Shown here piece after piece: positions 1 to 7,110 of a DNA stretch of 9,760 nucleotides. The position numbers and the translations under genes were made by a program. The stretch's first letter is position 1; every line of letters starts with the position of its first letter. The notes below the pieces were generated by a model that worked only from the letters and a program-made list of their open reading frames with translations, made no database searches and was not told the DNA's origin. This DNA is from Bacillota bacterium (GTDB lineage: Bacteria > Bacillota > Clostridia > Oscillospirales > Ruminococcaceae), in assembly GCA_023451415.1 (NCBI GenBank), contig JAEXZK010000049.1, positions 1 to 9,760 on the forward strand, in the 5' to 3' direction.

Positions 1-1005
1 GTCGGGGCTGGCGTTGTAGCAGTCCTCCACCACGGTCACTTCCCCGGCTTCCACCACCTTTTGGCGCATCCCGGAGGGCTGATAATTCTTCAGCGCCTCC
101 ACCGCTCGCTCCGGCGGAATACCCCAGGAAACGCCGATTGCAAAGGCTACCAGGGCATTTTGGACCAGGTGGTTTCCGCAGCCCGGGATGACGGCGGGGT
201 ACTCCCTGCCCTCCCAGCGGATGACAAAATCGGTGCGCAGGGGGGTGCTGCGGAGGATTTCTCCCCGCACGGCGCAGTCCGGATTCTCGATGCCGTAAAA
301 AATCACGCGGAGCCGGGGGATGCGCACATTCCGGAGCAGGTCGTTATCCCCGCAGAGGAAGATCGTGGCGCCGTCGGGCAGGCATTCTGCCAGCTCCAGC
401 TTTGCCTTGAGGATATTTTCCCTGGAGCCCAAAAGCTCCATATGGGAGACGCCGATGTTGGTGATGACCCCCATTTGGGGCCTGGCGGCCAGCGCCAGGT
501 CCCGGATCTCCCCGAACCCGCACATCCCCATCTCAATGACCGCCGCCTGGGTGTCCCTTTCAATGGAGAGGATGGTCTTGGGCGCTCCGACCTCGTTGTT
601 CTGGTTGCCGATGGTTTTGATGGTGCGGAAGCCGGACTCCAGCACCGCGGCGATCATATCCTTGGTGGTGGTCTTGCCCACGCTGCCGGTCACCCCCACC
701 ACACGGGGGCTGAACTTTGTCCGGTACCAGGCCGCGATGTCCAAAAGGGCCCGCAGGGTATCGGGGACCCTCAGGACCCGGTCCCGAGGCCAGGGGCCGT
801 CCTTATGCGCCAGAACGCACTCGGCGCCGTGCTCCAGGGCTTTTTCGATAAAGGTGTGCCCGTCAAAGCGCTCCCCTTCGATAGCTACAAAGAGGCTGCC
901 GGGGCCCGCCTCCCGGGAATCGGTACAGATCTCCCGTATCTCGCCCTCCCGGGTGCAGGGCGCCCCCAGAGCCTTTGCAAGCTCGCTGATTTTTACTGTT
1001 TCCAC
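1..1005 (-). CDS. murF: UDP-N-acetylmuramoyl-tripeptide--D-alanyl-D-alanine ligase MurF, partial (N-terminal 335 residues)
   Basis: MurF is the cytoplasmic ATP-dependent ligase that adds D-Ala-D-Ala to UDP-MurNAc-tripeptide, the last soluble step of peptidoglycan precursor synthesis. The frame is open from position 1005 to the window edge. An N-terminal substrate domain includes LFVAIEGERFDGH (residues 58-70). The ATP loop is TGSVGKTTTK (106-115), followed by TIGNQNNEVGAP (131-142), an IEMGM segment, GNHLVQNAL (277-285) and DCYNASPD (328-335), all in MurF order. Members of the family are usually about 450 residues, so roughly the last quarter (the C-terminal Mur ligase domain) lies outside the window. 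I chose GTG at 1005 because AGGGTGG sits 8 bases upstream and the protein then opens METVKISELAKALGA, a normal MurF start. Another in-frame GTG lies four codons upstream (1017), inside that ribosome binding site. The gene starts 72 bases after murE with no terminator between them, so the two are probably co-transcribed. Confidence 0.96.
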   Translation of the reverse strand, partial: METVKISELAKALGAPCTREGEIREICTDSREAGPGSLFVAIEGERFDGHTFIEKALEHGAECVLAHKDGPWPRDRVLRVPDTLRALLDIAAWYRTKFSPRVVGVTGSVGKTTTKDMIAAVLESGFRTIKTIGNQNNEVGAPKTILSIERDTQAAVIEMGMCGFGEIRDLALAARPQMGVITNIGVSHMELLGSRENILKAKLELAECLPDGATIFLCGDNDLLRNVRIPRLRVIFYGIENPDCAVRGEILRSTPLRTDFVIRWEGREYPAVIPGCGNHLVQNALVAFAIGVSWGIPPERAVEALKNYQPSGMRQKVVEAGEVTVVEDCYNASPD

Positions 1006-1077
1006 TGGTTCGACCACCCTAAGCTGAAAATTTGTTTCTGTCCGGCAAGGCTGACAAGGCCCGCCCCGCACACATCC

Positions 1078-2520
1078 CTATTTGTCCTTCAGGAGCTCCT
1101 CCACCACCACTTTTTCATCAAAATAGATGGTTTCGTCGTGGAGGACCTGATAATCCTCATGGCCCTTGCCGGCCAGGAGCAGGATATCCCCGGGTTTGGC
1201 GTTGTCCAGGGCCCATACGATAGCCGCATACCGGTCCGGAATGATGCGGTAAGGTGTTTTAAAGCGGTCCAGGCCCGGCTTTGCGTCGTTTATGATCTGG
1301 AGCGGGTCCTCGTCCCGGGGGTTGTCAGAGGTGAGAATGACAAAGTCGGAATATCTGGCCGCCATTTCCGCCATTTGGGGCCGCTTGGATCGGTCCCGGT
1401 TGCCGGCGCAGCCAAAGAGGGTGACCACCCGCCCGGTGGCGTATTCCTTTACGGCGCTGATCATCTTCTCCAGGCCGTCGGGGGTGTGGGCGTAGTCCCG
1501 GATAATGGTGTAATCCACATCGGCGGGGATGATCTCCGCCCGCCCGGCAACCCCCGGGCACTCCCGAAGGCCCTTGGCGATATCCGCTGTGGAGACGCCC
1601 AGCAGCAGGCAGGCGCCCGCCGCGCCCATGGCGTTGGATACAGAGAACCGGCCGGGCTGCCCGATACGGATGCGTTCAATGATATTGTTGCCCACCAGGA
1701 TAAAGCTGGTGCCCTTGGCGTCATAAGAAATGTTCTTGGCCGTCAGGTCCGCGTCATTGCGCTCCAGGGAGAAGGTGAAGGCCTGTTCCCCCAGTTCCTC
1801 CGCCAATTTCCGTCCGTGCCCGTCATCCAGGTTGAGCACCGCCCGTTTAGACATGCCAAAAAGGCGCTTCTTGGCCTGGAAGTAGTTCTCCATGGTCTTG
1901 TGGTAATCCAGATGGTCCTGGGTGAGGTTGGTAAAAATACCCACCTCGAATTCACATCCATCCAGCCGGTGCTGGTCCAGGGCATGGGAGGAGACCTCCA
2001 TGACCACATATTCACACCCCGCCTCGGCCATCCTGTCCAGCATGGCGTGGAGCTGGTAGGGGTCGGGGGTGGTGTACTTGGCCGGGAGCTCCATATCCAT
2101 GATCTCGTTGTGGATCGTGCCCATAAGTCCCACTTTCTTCCCCGCCGCCTGAAGGATGCTTTTAAGAAGGAAGGTGGTAGTGGTCTTGCCGTTGGTGCCG
2201 GTGGTCCCGATCAGCTTCAGCCGCCGGGATGGATTATTGAAGTGATTGGCGCAGAGGATGGCATAAGCGCTGCGGCTGTTTTCCACCAGGATCTGGCAGG
2301 GCAGCCCCAGGTCACGCTCCGTCACCACAGCGGCGGCTCCTTCCGCCACAGCGGCGGGGGCGGCGTCGTGGCCGTCAAACTTCCCGCCCTTGATGCAGGC
2401 AAAGATACATCCCCTTTTGATCTGCCGGGAGTCGTTTGTCACCGTTGTCACGGAGATTTGATCCAGGCCGTCCATATTGGTTGAGTAGGAAATCCCCTGC
2501 AAGTAGTCTTGTAATGTCAT
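1078..2520 (-). CDS. murE: UDP-MurNAc-L-Ala-D-Glu--2,6-diaminopimelate ligase MurE
   Basis: MurE is the cytoplasmic ligase that adds the third residue of the peptidoglycan stem peptide. The 480-residue protein is close to the usual family length. Visible motifs are DSRQIKRGCIFACIKG in the N-terminal UDP-binding domain (30-45), the ATP loop GTTGTNGKTTT (105-115), TTPDP (150-154), MEVSSHALDQHR (174-185), AKKRLF with the lysine expected to be carbamylated at K217, GRAE (326-329), and DNPRDEDP (399-406). DNPR is the established signature for meso-diaminopimelate rather than L-lysine, so this indicates a DAP-type wall. The frame stays open 39 codons upstream, but the extension looks unlike MurE, whereas ATG at 2520 gives the family-like opening MTLQDYLQGI. 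The ribosome binding site is poor: the nearest purine run, AAAGGGA, lies about 15 bases upstream, within a structured leader. The gene follows its own promoter and is 265 bases from ftsI. Confidence 0.97.
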   Translation of the reverse strand: MTLQDYLQGISYSTNMDGLDQISVTTVTNDSRQIKRGCIFACIKGGKFDGHDAAPAAVAEGAAAVVTERDLGLPCQILVENSRSAYAILCANHFNNPSRRLKLIGTTGTNGKTTTTFLLKSILQAAGKKVGLMGTIHNEIMDMELPAKYTTPDPYQLHAMLDRMAEAGCEYVVMEVSSHALDQHRLDGCEFEVGIFTNLTQDHLDYHKTMENYFQAKKRLFGMSKRAVLNLDDGHGRKLAEELGEQAFTFSLERNDADLTAKNISYDAKGTSFILVGNNIIERIRIGQPGRFSVSNAMGAAGACLLLGVSTADIAKGLRECPGVAGRAEIIPADVDYTIIRDYAHTPDGLEKMISAVKEYATGRVVTLFGCAGNRDRSKRPQMAEMAARYSDFVILTSDNPRDEDPLQIINDAKPGLDRFKTPYRIIPDRYAAIVWALDNAKPGDILLLAGKGHEDYQVLHDETIYFDEKVVVEELLKDK

Positions 2521-2681
2521 AAGCCGGACACCCGTTCCCTTTCTTGCTTCGTCCGGGACAGCTTCGTTCCCGGCGTCCGCAGTTATTACAGCAGGCCGCG
2601 CGGCGGGCGCTGTAATTGACCATCGGCGGCAGCCCATTGCTGCCAGCTTGCCGCTCCGGCCGCAGTTTCCAATGGCCGTCC
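2521..2681 (-). promoter_or_regulatory. Structured 5' leader of murE with three inverted repeats
   Basis: About 160 GC-rich bases separate the predicted start of transcription (near 2681) from murE. There are three inverted repeats. C is an 8-bp stem, 2585-2592 with 2609-2616, enclosing the palindrome GCCGCGCGGC (2595-2604). A is a 6-bp stem, 2553-2558 with 2568-2573. B is a 6-bp stem, 2524-2529 with 2551-2556, plus a possible G-U pair. A and B share bases 2553-2556, so they cannot form together. The loop of B holds the only ribosome-binding-like run (AAAGGGA), and its 3' arm ends three bases before the murE ATG. No U-tract follows any stem, so none looks like an ordinary terminator. I recognise no known riboswitch or T-box. 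The repeats are seen; the regulatory role is inferred. Confidence 0.4.
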
Positions 2682-2687
2682 GCGGTC

Positions 2688-2716
2688 ATTATAACACAAA
2701 ACGTGCGCTTTGAAAA
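2688..2716 (-). promoter_or_regulatory. SigA-type promoter for murE-murF inside the dcw cluster
   Basis: Read on the minus strand, a perfect -10 box TATAAT (2688-2693) carries an extended TG motif one base upstream. It is separated by exactly 17 bases (2694-2710) from a -35-like TTTTCA (2711-2716), which matches four of six consensus positions. Transcription would start near 2681. Because the upstream gap has no terminator, murE and murF are probably made both by read-through and from this site. Confidence 0.7.
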
Positions 2717-2764
2717 ATTGCCCTGTTCCTGTCTAGTATGGTTCCAAAAGCCTTTCCATATTCT

Positions 2765-2779
2765 CCCGGAGTCTCCGGG
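2765..2779 (-). other. Short GC-rich hairpin just after ftsI, not a terminator
   Basis: CCCGGA (2765-2770) and TCCGGG (2774-2779) form a 6-bp stem with a 3-base loop, seven bases after the ftsI stop. On the minus strand the next bases are AGAATATGG, without a run of U, so intrinsic termination is unlikely. It may only protect the 3' end of a processed transcript. Confidence 0.35.
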
Positions 2780-2785
2780 CCAGGC

Positions 2786-5032
2786 TCAGTAAATGTTTTG
2801 GATAGAGATATCGGCAAAGTCCACGGTGATGAGCGTGCCCCGCAGGACCTCCGTACCGGGCTCTATGGACTGCTTTGCCGCCACGGCGTTGGCGTTCTCC
2901 ACCCCTACGCCGGTGACCTTGATGTTCAGCCCTGCATTGAGGACCATCTTATTGGCTGCAAGGCCCGTCTTGCCCACCACATCGGGAACGATCACCTTCT
3001 CCTGTTCCGACGCCTCGTCAGTAAAGAGGATAACGGTGCTGCCCTGGGGGGCGCTGGAGCCGGCGGCCGGCATCTGGGAGATAACCCGCCCGCCGCCGCC
3101 CATGATCTTTGCGTTCAGGTTCTTCCGGGCGATGCTGCCCTGGACGTCGTGGGGAGCGCTGCCCACATAGTTTTCCACCGTCACATCGGCATTTTTCAGT
3201 TCTTCCTCGGTGTAGACCTTTTCCACACCCAGGTAGGGCAGGATGTCTGCAAAAACCGCGCCTACCACGGGCGCTGCGATGGTGGAACCATAGGCATTGG
3301 TGAGGGAAGGCTCATCCAGCAGGACCAGCACCGCGTACTGGGGATCGTCCATAGGCGCCACGCCGATAAAGGAAAGGATATTTTCGTCCCTGCCCGTCTG
3401 ACGCTTCAGGTCCAGCTTTTCGGAGGTGCCGGTCTTGCCGCCGATGCGGTAGCCGGGGATATAAGCGTTTTTGCCCGAGCCTTCAGTGACAACACCCTCC
3501 AGCAGCTGGCAAACGATCTTGGAGGTCTCCTCGGAAATCACCTGGCGCTTCAGGTTGGGCTGAGTGGTGGAAACGATGTTACCGTCGGGGTCTAGCACCT
3601 GCTTCACCACATAGGGCTGGTAGAGGTAGCCGCCGTTGACCGCAGCCGCCACAGCGGTGATCATCTGGATCGGGGTGACCTTGATAGTCTGGCCGAAGGC
3701 TGTGGTGGCAAGGTAGCCTTCCGACAGCTTCTGGAGTTGCTCCAGGGAATGGTGAATGCCGTCCGCCTCCCCCGGCAGGTCGATGCCGGTGGTGCCGGCC
3801 AGGCCAAAGTTGGCGTAATAGTTAAAGAAATTCTCCGGCCCAATGGCCTCGCCCATCATCATAAAGGCGGGGTTGCAGGAGTTCTGCACCGCCTGGGCCA
3901 GGGACTGATGCCCATGGCCGCCCGCCTTCCAGCAATGCTTCTTGACGCCGCCCACCACATAGTAGCCGGGGTCGTTGTATGTATGGTTCAGGTCGGTCGC
4001 CCCGGTTTCCAGCGCGGTGGAGACCGTAATGATCTTAAAAACAGAGCCCGGCTCATAGGGTTCGGAGATACATTTATTGTTCCACTGGAGGAACTGGGCC
4101 GCTTCCTTGGCTTTGCGGTAGGCAGCCTGCTCCTCCTCCGTCCCCTGGGGCATGGCCTCCACAGCCTCCCGCGTCGCCGTGTTGGCGATGGTCAGCGGCT
4201 CATTGGGGTCAAAGTCAGGCATGGTGGTCATGGCCAGGATAGCCCCGGTCTTAACATCCATGACGATACCCGCCGCCCGGTTCTTGACGCCGTGCTCGAT
4301 GACGGCGGTGCGAACATGCTTGTCAAGCATATGCTGCACTGTCTCGTCAATGGTCAGCACAATGCTGTTGCCGTCCTCCGCCTCATACATATCGGTATAT
4401 TCCAGAGGCATGTCGGTGCCCTGGGCGTTCTTGGCGGACACCATCTTGCCCGGCGTGCCGCTGAGGACATTGTTGTACTTGGCCTCCAGGCCGTAGGAAC
4501 CCTGGTTTTCATCGTTGACAAAGCCAAGGACCGTGGAAGCCAGGGTTCCGTAGGGATAGTACCGCTTGCTGTCCTCCACCAGATAGACGCCGCCGATCTT
4601 GTTTTCGCTGGCAAAGGCCAGCACCTGATCAGCCACTTCTTTTTCCACCTTTTTTTTGACGATCTGGTGGTAATTTTTCTTGTTTTTGGCTTTTTCGATG
4701 ACAAATTCCCGATCCACGCCTAGGATTTCGTCCAGGCCGTCGGCCAGGAGCTCCGCCTGTTCGTCGGTGATGTCCGCCGGGGAAAAGACCACCGTCCACA
4801 CGGTGGCGGACACCGCCAGCTTTTTCATATTGGCGTCATAGATGGTGCCCCGGTTGGCGGTGATGGAGGTGGTGCGCAGCTGCTGGGAGATGGCCTTTTG
4901 CTGATAAAAATCCCCTTTGACGATCTGGATGTTATATAAGCTGTATACGACGGCTCCAAAGCCGACGACGGTCAGGAGAAGTGCCGCCGTCAGGAGGCGA
5001 AGGCGGATATTGTTTCCCGGCAGTTTCGACAT
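2786..5032 (-). CDS. ftsI: Class B penicillin-binding protein, FtsI/PbpB/SpoVD family, with two PASTA domains
   Basis: This is a septal peptidoglycan transpeptidase, membrane-anchored with its catalytic part outside the cell. The 748-residue protein has a short cytoplasmic N-terminus and one membrane helix (about 11-33). A PBP dimerisation region follows, including RGTIYDANMKKLA (61-73). The transpeptidase domain has all three catalytic motifs: S330-x-x-K333 in EPGSVFK, S385-C-N387, and K533-T-G in GGKTGTSEK. Two C-terminal PASTA-like repeats cover about 615-672 and 678-741, the second opening VIVPDVVGKTG. ATG at 5032 is chosen because AGAAAGGAGG lies 8 bases upstream; the frame extends 16 codons further, but that would put this site inside the gene. 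In Bacillus subtilis, PbpB (vegetative division) and SpoVD (spore cortex) are neighbours in this cluster; here only one copy is present. Two PASTA domains fit PbpB better, but Clostridia often label this gene spoVD, so the division or sporulation role is unresolved. Confidence 0.93.
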   Translation of the reverse strand: MSKLPGNNIRLRLLTAALLLTVVGFGAVVYSLYNIQIVKGDFYQQKAISQQLRTTSITANRGTIYDANMKKLAVSATVWTVVFSPADITDEQAELLADGLDEILGVDREFVIEKAKNKKNYHQIVKKKVEKEVADQVLAFASENKIGGVYLVEDSKRYYPYGTLASTVLGFVNDENQGSYGLEAKYNNVLSGTPGKMVSAKNAQGTDMPLEYTDMYEAEDGNSIVLTIDETVQHMLDKHVRTAVIEHGVKNRAAGIVMDVKTGAILAMTTMPDFDPNEPLTIANTATREAVEAMPQGTEEEQAAYRKAKEAAQFLQWNNKCISEPYEPGSVFKIITVSTALETGATDLNHTYNDPGYYVVGGVKKHCWKAGGHGHQSLAQAVQNSCNPAFMMMGEAIGPENFFNYYANFGLAGTTGIDLPGEADGIHHSLEQLQKLSEGYLATTAFGQTIKVTPIQMITAVAAAVNGGYLYQPYVVKQVLDPDGNIVSTTQPNLKRQVISEETSKIVCQLLEGVVTEGSGKNAYIPGYRIGGKTGTSEKLDLKRQTGRDENILSFIGVAPMDDPQYAVLVLLDEPSLTNAYGSTIAAPVVGAVFADILPYLGVEKVYTEEELKNADVTVENYVGSAPHDVQGSIARKNLNAKIMGGGGRVISQMPAAGSSAPQGSTVILFTDEASEQEKVIVPDVVGKTGLAANKMVLNAGLNIKVTGVGVENANAVAAKQSIEPGTEVLRGTLITVDFADISIQNIY

Positions 5033-5073
5033 ACTCAGCGCCTCCTTTCTCATACTGCGTCCGATGCGGTCAC

Positions 5074-5089
5074 AGGGCAAAAGTGCCCT
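5074..5089 (-). other. Small hairpin in the ftsL-ftsI gap
   Basis: AGGGCA (5074-5079) and TGCCCT (5084-5089) make a perfect 6-bp stem with a 4-base loop, about 40 bases before the ftsI start. No U-tract follows on either strand, so it is not a terminator. It could affect mRNA processing or stability, but nothing shows this directly. Confidence 0.3.
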
Positions 5090-5121
5090 AACAGAAAACT
5101 AAGAGCTAAGAATTATCCTCT

Positions 5122-5139
5122 TACCTCTCAGTCCTCTCA
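5122..5139 (-). repeat. Tandem purine repeat TGAGAGG in the ftsL-ftsI gap
   Basis: On the minus strand TGAGAGG occurs at 5139-5133 and again at 5130-5124, nine bases apart. A variant TAAGAGG follows directly at 5123-5117. The stretch is purine-rich and lies in an AT-rich patch unlike the GC-rich genes on both sides. It could be a protein or RNA target, or chance in a low-complexity spacer. Confidence 0.3.
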
Positions 5140-5147
5140 TAATCTCA

Positions 5148-5153
5148 TTATAT
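5148..5153 (-). promoter_or_regulatory. Possible -10 box upstream of ftsI
   Basis: A perfect TATAAT on the minus strand lies two bases after the ftsL stop codon, in an AT-rich patch. At spacings of 16 to 18 bases the best -35 candidates match only two or three of six consensus positions, and there is no extended TG. An internal promoter for ftsI is possible but weakly supported. Confidence 0.25.
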
Positions 5154-5154
5154 T

Positions 5155-5658
5155 TTACTTGATATTCAGGTATTCCACAACCTCCCGCAGCCATTTCTTC
5201 AGCTGCTGCTCCGGCGTCCGGTCCGGCGCCTTATCGGTCTTCTCTATCTTGTCGCTTTCGCCAAGCTGGATGTAAGTGATCTGATACTTGTCCACCTTTC
5301 CCATGGCCAGGTTGGATGTGGCGTACTCCTCCACTGCCTTGACGGAGGTGGCGCTTTCCAGCTTGGACTGGAGGAGCACCGTTTCGCTCTTCAGCAGCTC
5401 CAGCTCCGCCGTGCTCTGGCTCAGCTGGTCGCCCAGCTCGATCATGACCACATTGGTGTAGATGGAAAGGGAGACCAGGGCAACGGTAAGCGCAGTGCAG
5501 CAAAACAGCATGAAGGGAGAAACCCGGCGCTGGGGGCGGCTGGTGCGGACTGTTAAGGTGGGGCGCTGTTCCACCTCCGGCACCTCGTACCGGCTCAGGT
5601 CATAAAGACGGGCCTGGGTCTGCACGTGGTCCAGCTTTTCAGCAGCATTGCTTTGCAT
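5155..5658 (-). CDS. ftsL: FtsL-like divisome membrane protein
   Basis: FtsL is a small bitopic protein that joins FtsB/DivIC and DivIB/FtsQ in the divisome and helps recruit and activate the septal transpeptidase. This 167-residue protein has a charged cytoplasmic part of about 47 residues, one membrane helix (about 48-72, starting SPFMLFCC), then an extracellular coiled coil (about 74-105, rich in Leu, Glu, Ser) and a segment EEYATSNLAMGKVDKYQ (110-126) of the FtsL/DivIC type. The C-terminal end is highly charged. FtsL sequences are poorly conserved, so the call rests on topology plus the invariant position between rsmH and the septal PBP gene. It is longer than typical Bacillus FtsL (about 117 residues), through both tails. 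ATG at 5658 has AGGAG nine bases upstream. The gaps are 54 bases to rsmH and 122 bases to ftsI. Confidence 0.85.
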   Translation of the reverse strand: MQSNAAEKLDHVQTQARLYDLSRYEVPEVEQRPTLTVRTSRPQRRVSPFMLFCCTALTVALVSLSIYTNVVMIELGDQLSQSTAELELLKSETVLLQSKLESATSVKAVEEYATSNLAMGKVDKYQITYIQLGESDKIEKTDKAPDRTPEQQLKKWLREVVEYLNIK

Positions 5659-5712
5659 GATGATTTTCTCCTCTCCACGGATGTTTTTGGGTATGACGTT
5701 TTGCTGCGGTGT

Positions 5713-6642
5713 TTATAGCTTCTCGATAATGCGCAGCTTGGCGGACTTGCTTCGGCTGTTGGCCTCCAGCTCCTCCTTGCCGGCTTCGATGGGTTTCTTG
5801 TTTACCAGCCTGCCCCGGGGCTTGTTGCCGCAGACGCAGACAGGGAAATCCGGCGGGCAGGTGCAGCCCCTGCACAGGGCGGCAAATTTCTGCTTCACCA
5901 TCCGGTCTTCCAGAGAGTGGAAGGTGATGATGACAAACCTTCCGCCCGGGGCGATCCGGTCAAAGGCCACGTCCAGGCACCGGGACAGGTTGTCCAGCTC
6001 GCTGTTGACCGCGATCCGGATGGCCTGAAAGGTGCGTTTGGCAGGATGGCCGCCTTCATACCGCGCTCCCGGCGGGATAGCCTGGCGGATCAGCTCCGCC
6101 AGCTGCCCGGTGGTCTCCACCGGCGCCTTCTGCCGGGCGTAATTGATCTTTTTGGCGATGGCCAGGGCGTACTTCTCTTCCCCAAACTCCCGGATGATCC
6201 GCGCCAGGGAGCTGACGTCATAGCCATTGACGATGTCATAAGCGCTTGTCCCCTGCTGGGTCATCCGCATGTCCAGCGGGGCGTCGCTGATGTAGGAAAA
6301 CCCGCGTTCCGGCGTATCCAGCTGATAGGAGGAGACTCCCAGGTCCAGCAGGATACCGTCCACTGCGTCCACCCCCAGCCTGTCCAGGACCGCAGGGATC
6401 TCGGCATAATCGCTCTCCACCACTTGGGCCCAGGGGTATGGCTTCAGGCGGCTTGAGGCCGCTTCTACGGCGGTGGGGTCCTTATCCAGGGCAATGAGCC
6501 TGCCCCGGGCAGTCAGCCTTTTGGCAATCTCGCAGGAATGCCCTGCGCCGCCGGCAGTGCCGTCGATGTATGTTCCGTCAGGCCGGATATTCAGCCCTTC
6601 CAGGCACTCGTTGAGGAGCACCGGGATGTGGTGAAATTCCAT
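5713..6642 (-). CDS. rsmH: 16S rRNA (cytosine1402-N4)-methyltransferase RsmH (MraW)
   Basis: RsmH uses S-adenosylmethionine to methylate N4 of C1402 in 16S rRNA at the ribosomal P site. The 309-residue protein opens MEFHHIPVLLNE as the family does. It has the SAM-binding loop DGTAGGAGHS (27-36) and ALDKDP (51-56), LDLGVSSYQLD (99-109), APLDMRM (121-127), HPAKRTFQAIRI (199-210) and FHSLEDR (241-247). A cysteine cluster near the C-terminus (C257, C260, C262, C269, C271) matches Firmicutes members. An ATG nine bases earlier (6651) exists, but GGAAAGG abuts it directly, whereas ATG at 6642 has AAAGGA at a proper 8-base distance and gives the conserved start. The gap to mraZ is 37 bases without a terminator, so the two are co-transcribed. 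Confidence 0.97.
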   Translation of the reverse strand: MEFHHIPVLLNECLEGLNIRPDGTYIDGTAGGAGHSCEIAKRLTARGRLIALDKDPTAVEAASSRLKPYPWAQVVESDYAEIPAVLDRLGVDAVDGILLDLGVSSYQLDTPERGFSYISDAPLDMRMTQQGTSAYDIVNGYDVSSLARIIREFGEEKYALAIAKKINYARQKAPVETTGQLAELIRQAIPPGARYEGGHPAKRTFQAIRIAVNSELDNLSRCLDVAFDRIAPGGRFVIITFHSLEDRMVKQKFAALCRGCTCPPDFPVCVCGNKPRGRLVNKKPIEAGKEELEANSRSKSAKLRIIEKL

Positions 6643-6679
6643 TTTCCCCATCCTTTCCGGCCGGGAGCTTGTCCCTTAC

Positions 6680-7102
6680 TCAGAAGTCCTGCATTTCGTC
6701 GATGGCTTCCGCCATCATCTCGGCGGTGAGGCTCTCGGTACAGTCTTCCCATCTTGCCTTGTCCCAGATTTCGGCCCGTTCCGATGCGCCGGTGACGATA
6801 ACGTCCTTATCCAAATGGGCATACTCCCTCAGGTGGCCGGGAATGACCACCCGCCCCTGCTTGTCCGGCTCCACCTCCACGGCGCTTGCAAAAAAGAACC
6901 GCTGGAGGAACCGCGCTTTGGAGACCGGCTGGCGGTTGATCTTTTCCTCCAGGTGCTTCCACTGGTCGAAGGAGTAGACCGCCAGGCATTCATCCAAGCC
7001 CTTGGTGATGATGAACCTTTCTCCCAAGTCTTCCCTGAGGCGGGCGGGAAAATTCAAGCGGCCCTTGAGATCGATGCTGTGTTCAAACTGGCCGATGAGC
7101 TT
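6680..7102 (-). CDS. mraZ: Transcriptional regulator MraZ, with AAG at the expected start codon
   Basis: MraZ is an AbrB-like DNA-binding protein that forms rings and regulates the dcw cluster from its first gene. The product would be 140 residues, the normal length, with two swapped-hairpin repeats: D11-L-K-G-R15 and D80-K-Q-G-R84. It closely follows the Bacillus pattern, for example the part after the first repeat (FPARLREDLGERF) and the FTRFFFSG-like segment (here LQRFFFAS). The codon aligning with Met1 is AAG (7102-7100), immediately before L-I-G-Q-F-E-H. A strong AAAGGAGG stands 8 bases upstream, exactly where the start should be. No ATG, GTG or TTG is in frame between the upstream stop (7130-7132) and TTG at 7057. 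That TTG would delete the first DxxGR and has only a poor, too-close AAGGG upstream. The cause could be a sequence error, a mutated start, or real non-canonical initiation. MraZ identity is certain; the start is not. Confidence 0.92.
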   Translation of the reverse strand, partial: KLIGQFEHSIDLKGRLNFPARLREDLGERFIITKGLDECLAVYSFDQWKHLEEKINRQPVSKARFLQRFFFASAVEVEPDKQGRVVIPGHLREYAHLDKDVIVTGASERAEIWDKARWEDCTESLTAEMMAEAIDEMQDF

Positions 7103-7110
7103 TCCGTTCG

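Noticed and set aside
1052..1057. TTGTCA in the murE-murF gap as a -35 box
   Set aside because: The matching -10 at 17 bases is CAAATT, only three of six matches. The gap is short and read-through from murE is simpler.
61..2484. An 807-codon open frame on the plus strand
   Set aside because: It lies wholly opposite murE and murF, whose motifs are unmistakable. Long antisense frames are common in GC-rich coding DNA. It has no recognisable domain or ribosome binding site.
2375..2689. A 104-codon minus-strand frame starting before murE
   Set aside because: Its ATG begins within the -10 box, so it could not be on the transcript from that promoter with a leader. It then overlaps murE in another frame.
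3737..4723. A 328-codon plus-strand frame opposite ftsI
   Set aside because: It is antisense to the transpeptidase domain, is composition-driven, and has no recognised motif.
5117..5139. A short ATG frame in the ftsL-ftsI gap (13 codons)
   Set aside because: It has no proper ribosome binding site and no similarity; it is most likely chance in an AT-rich spacer.
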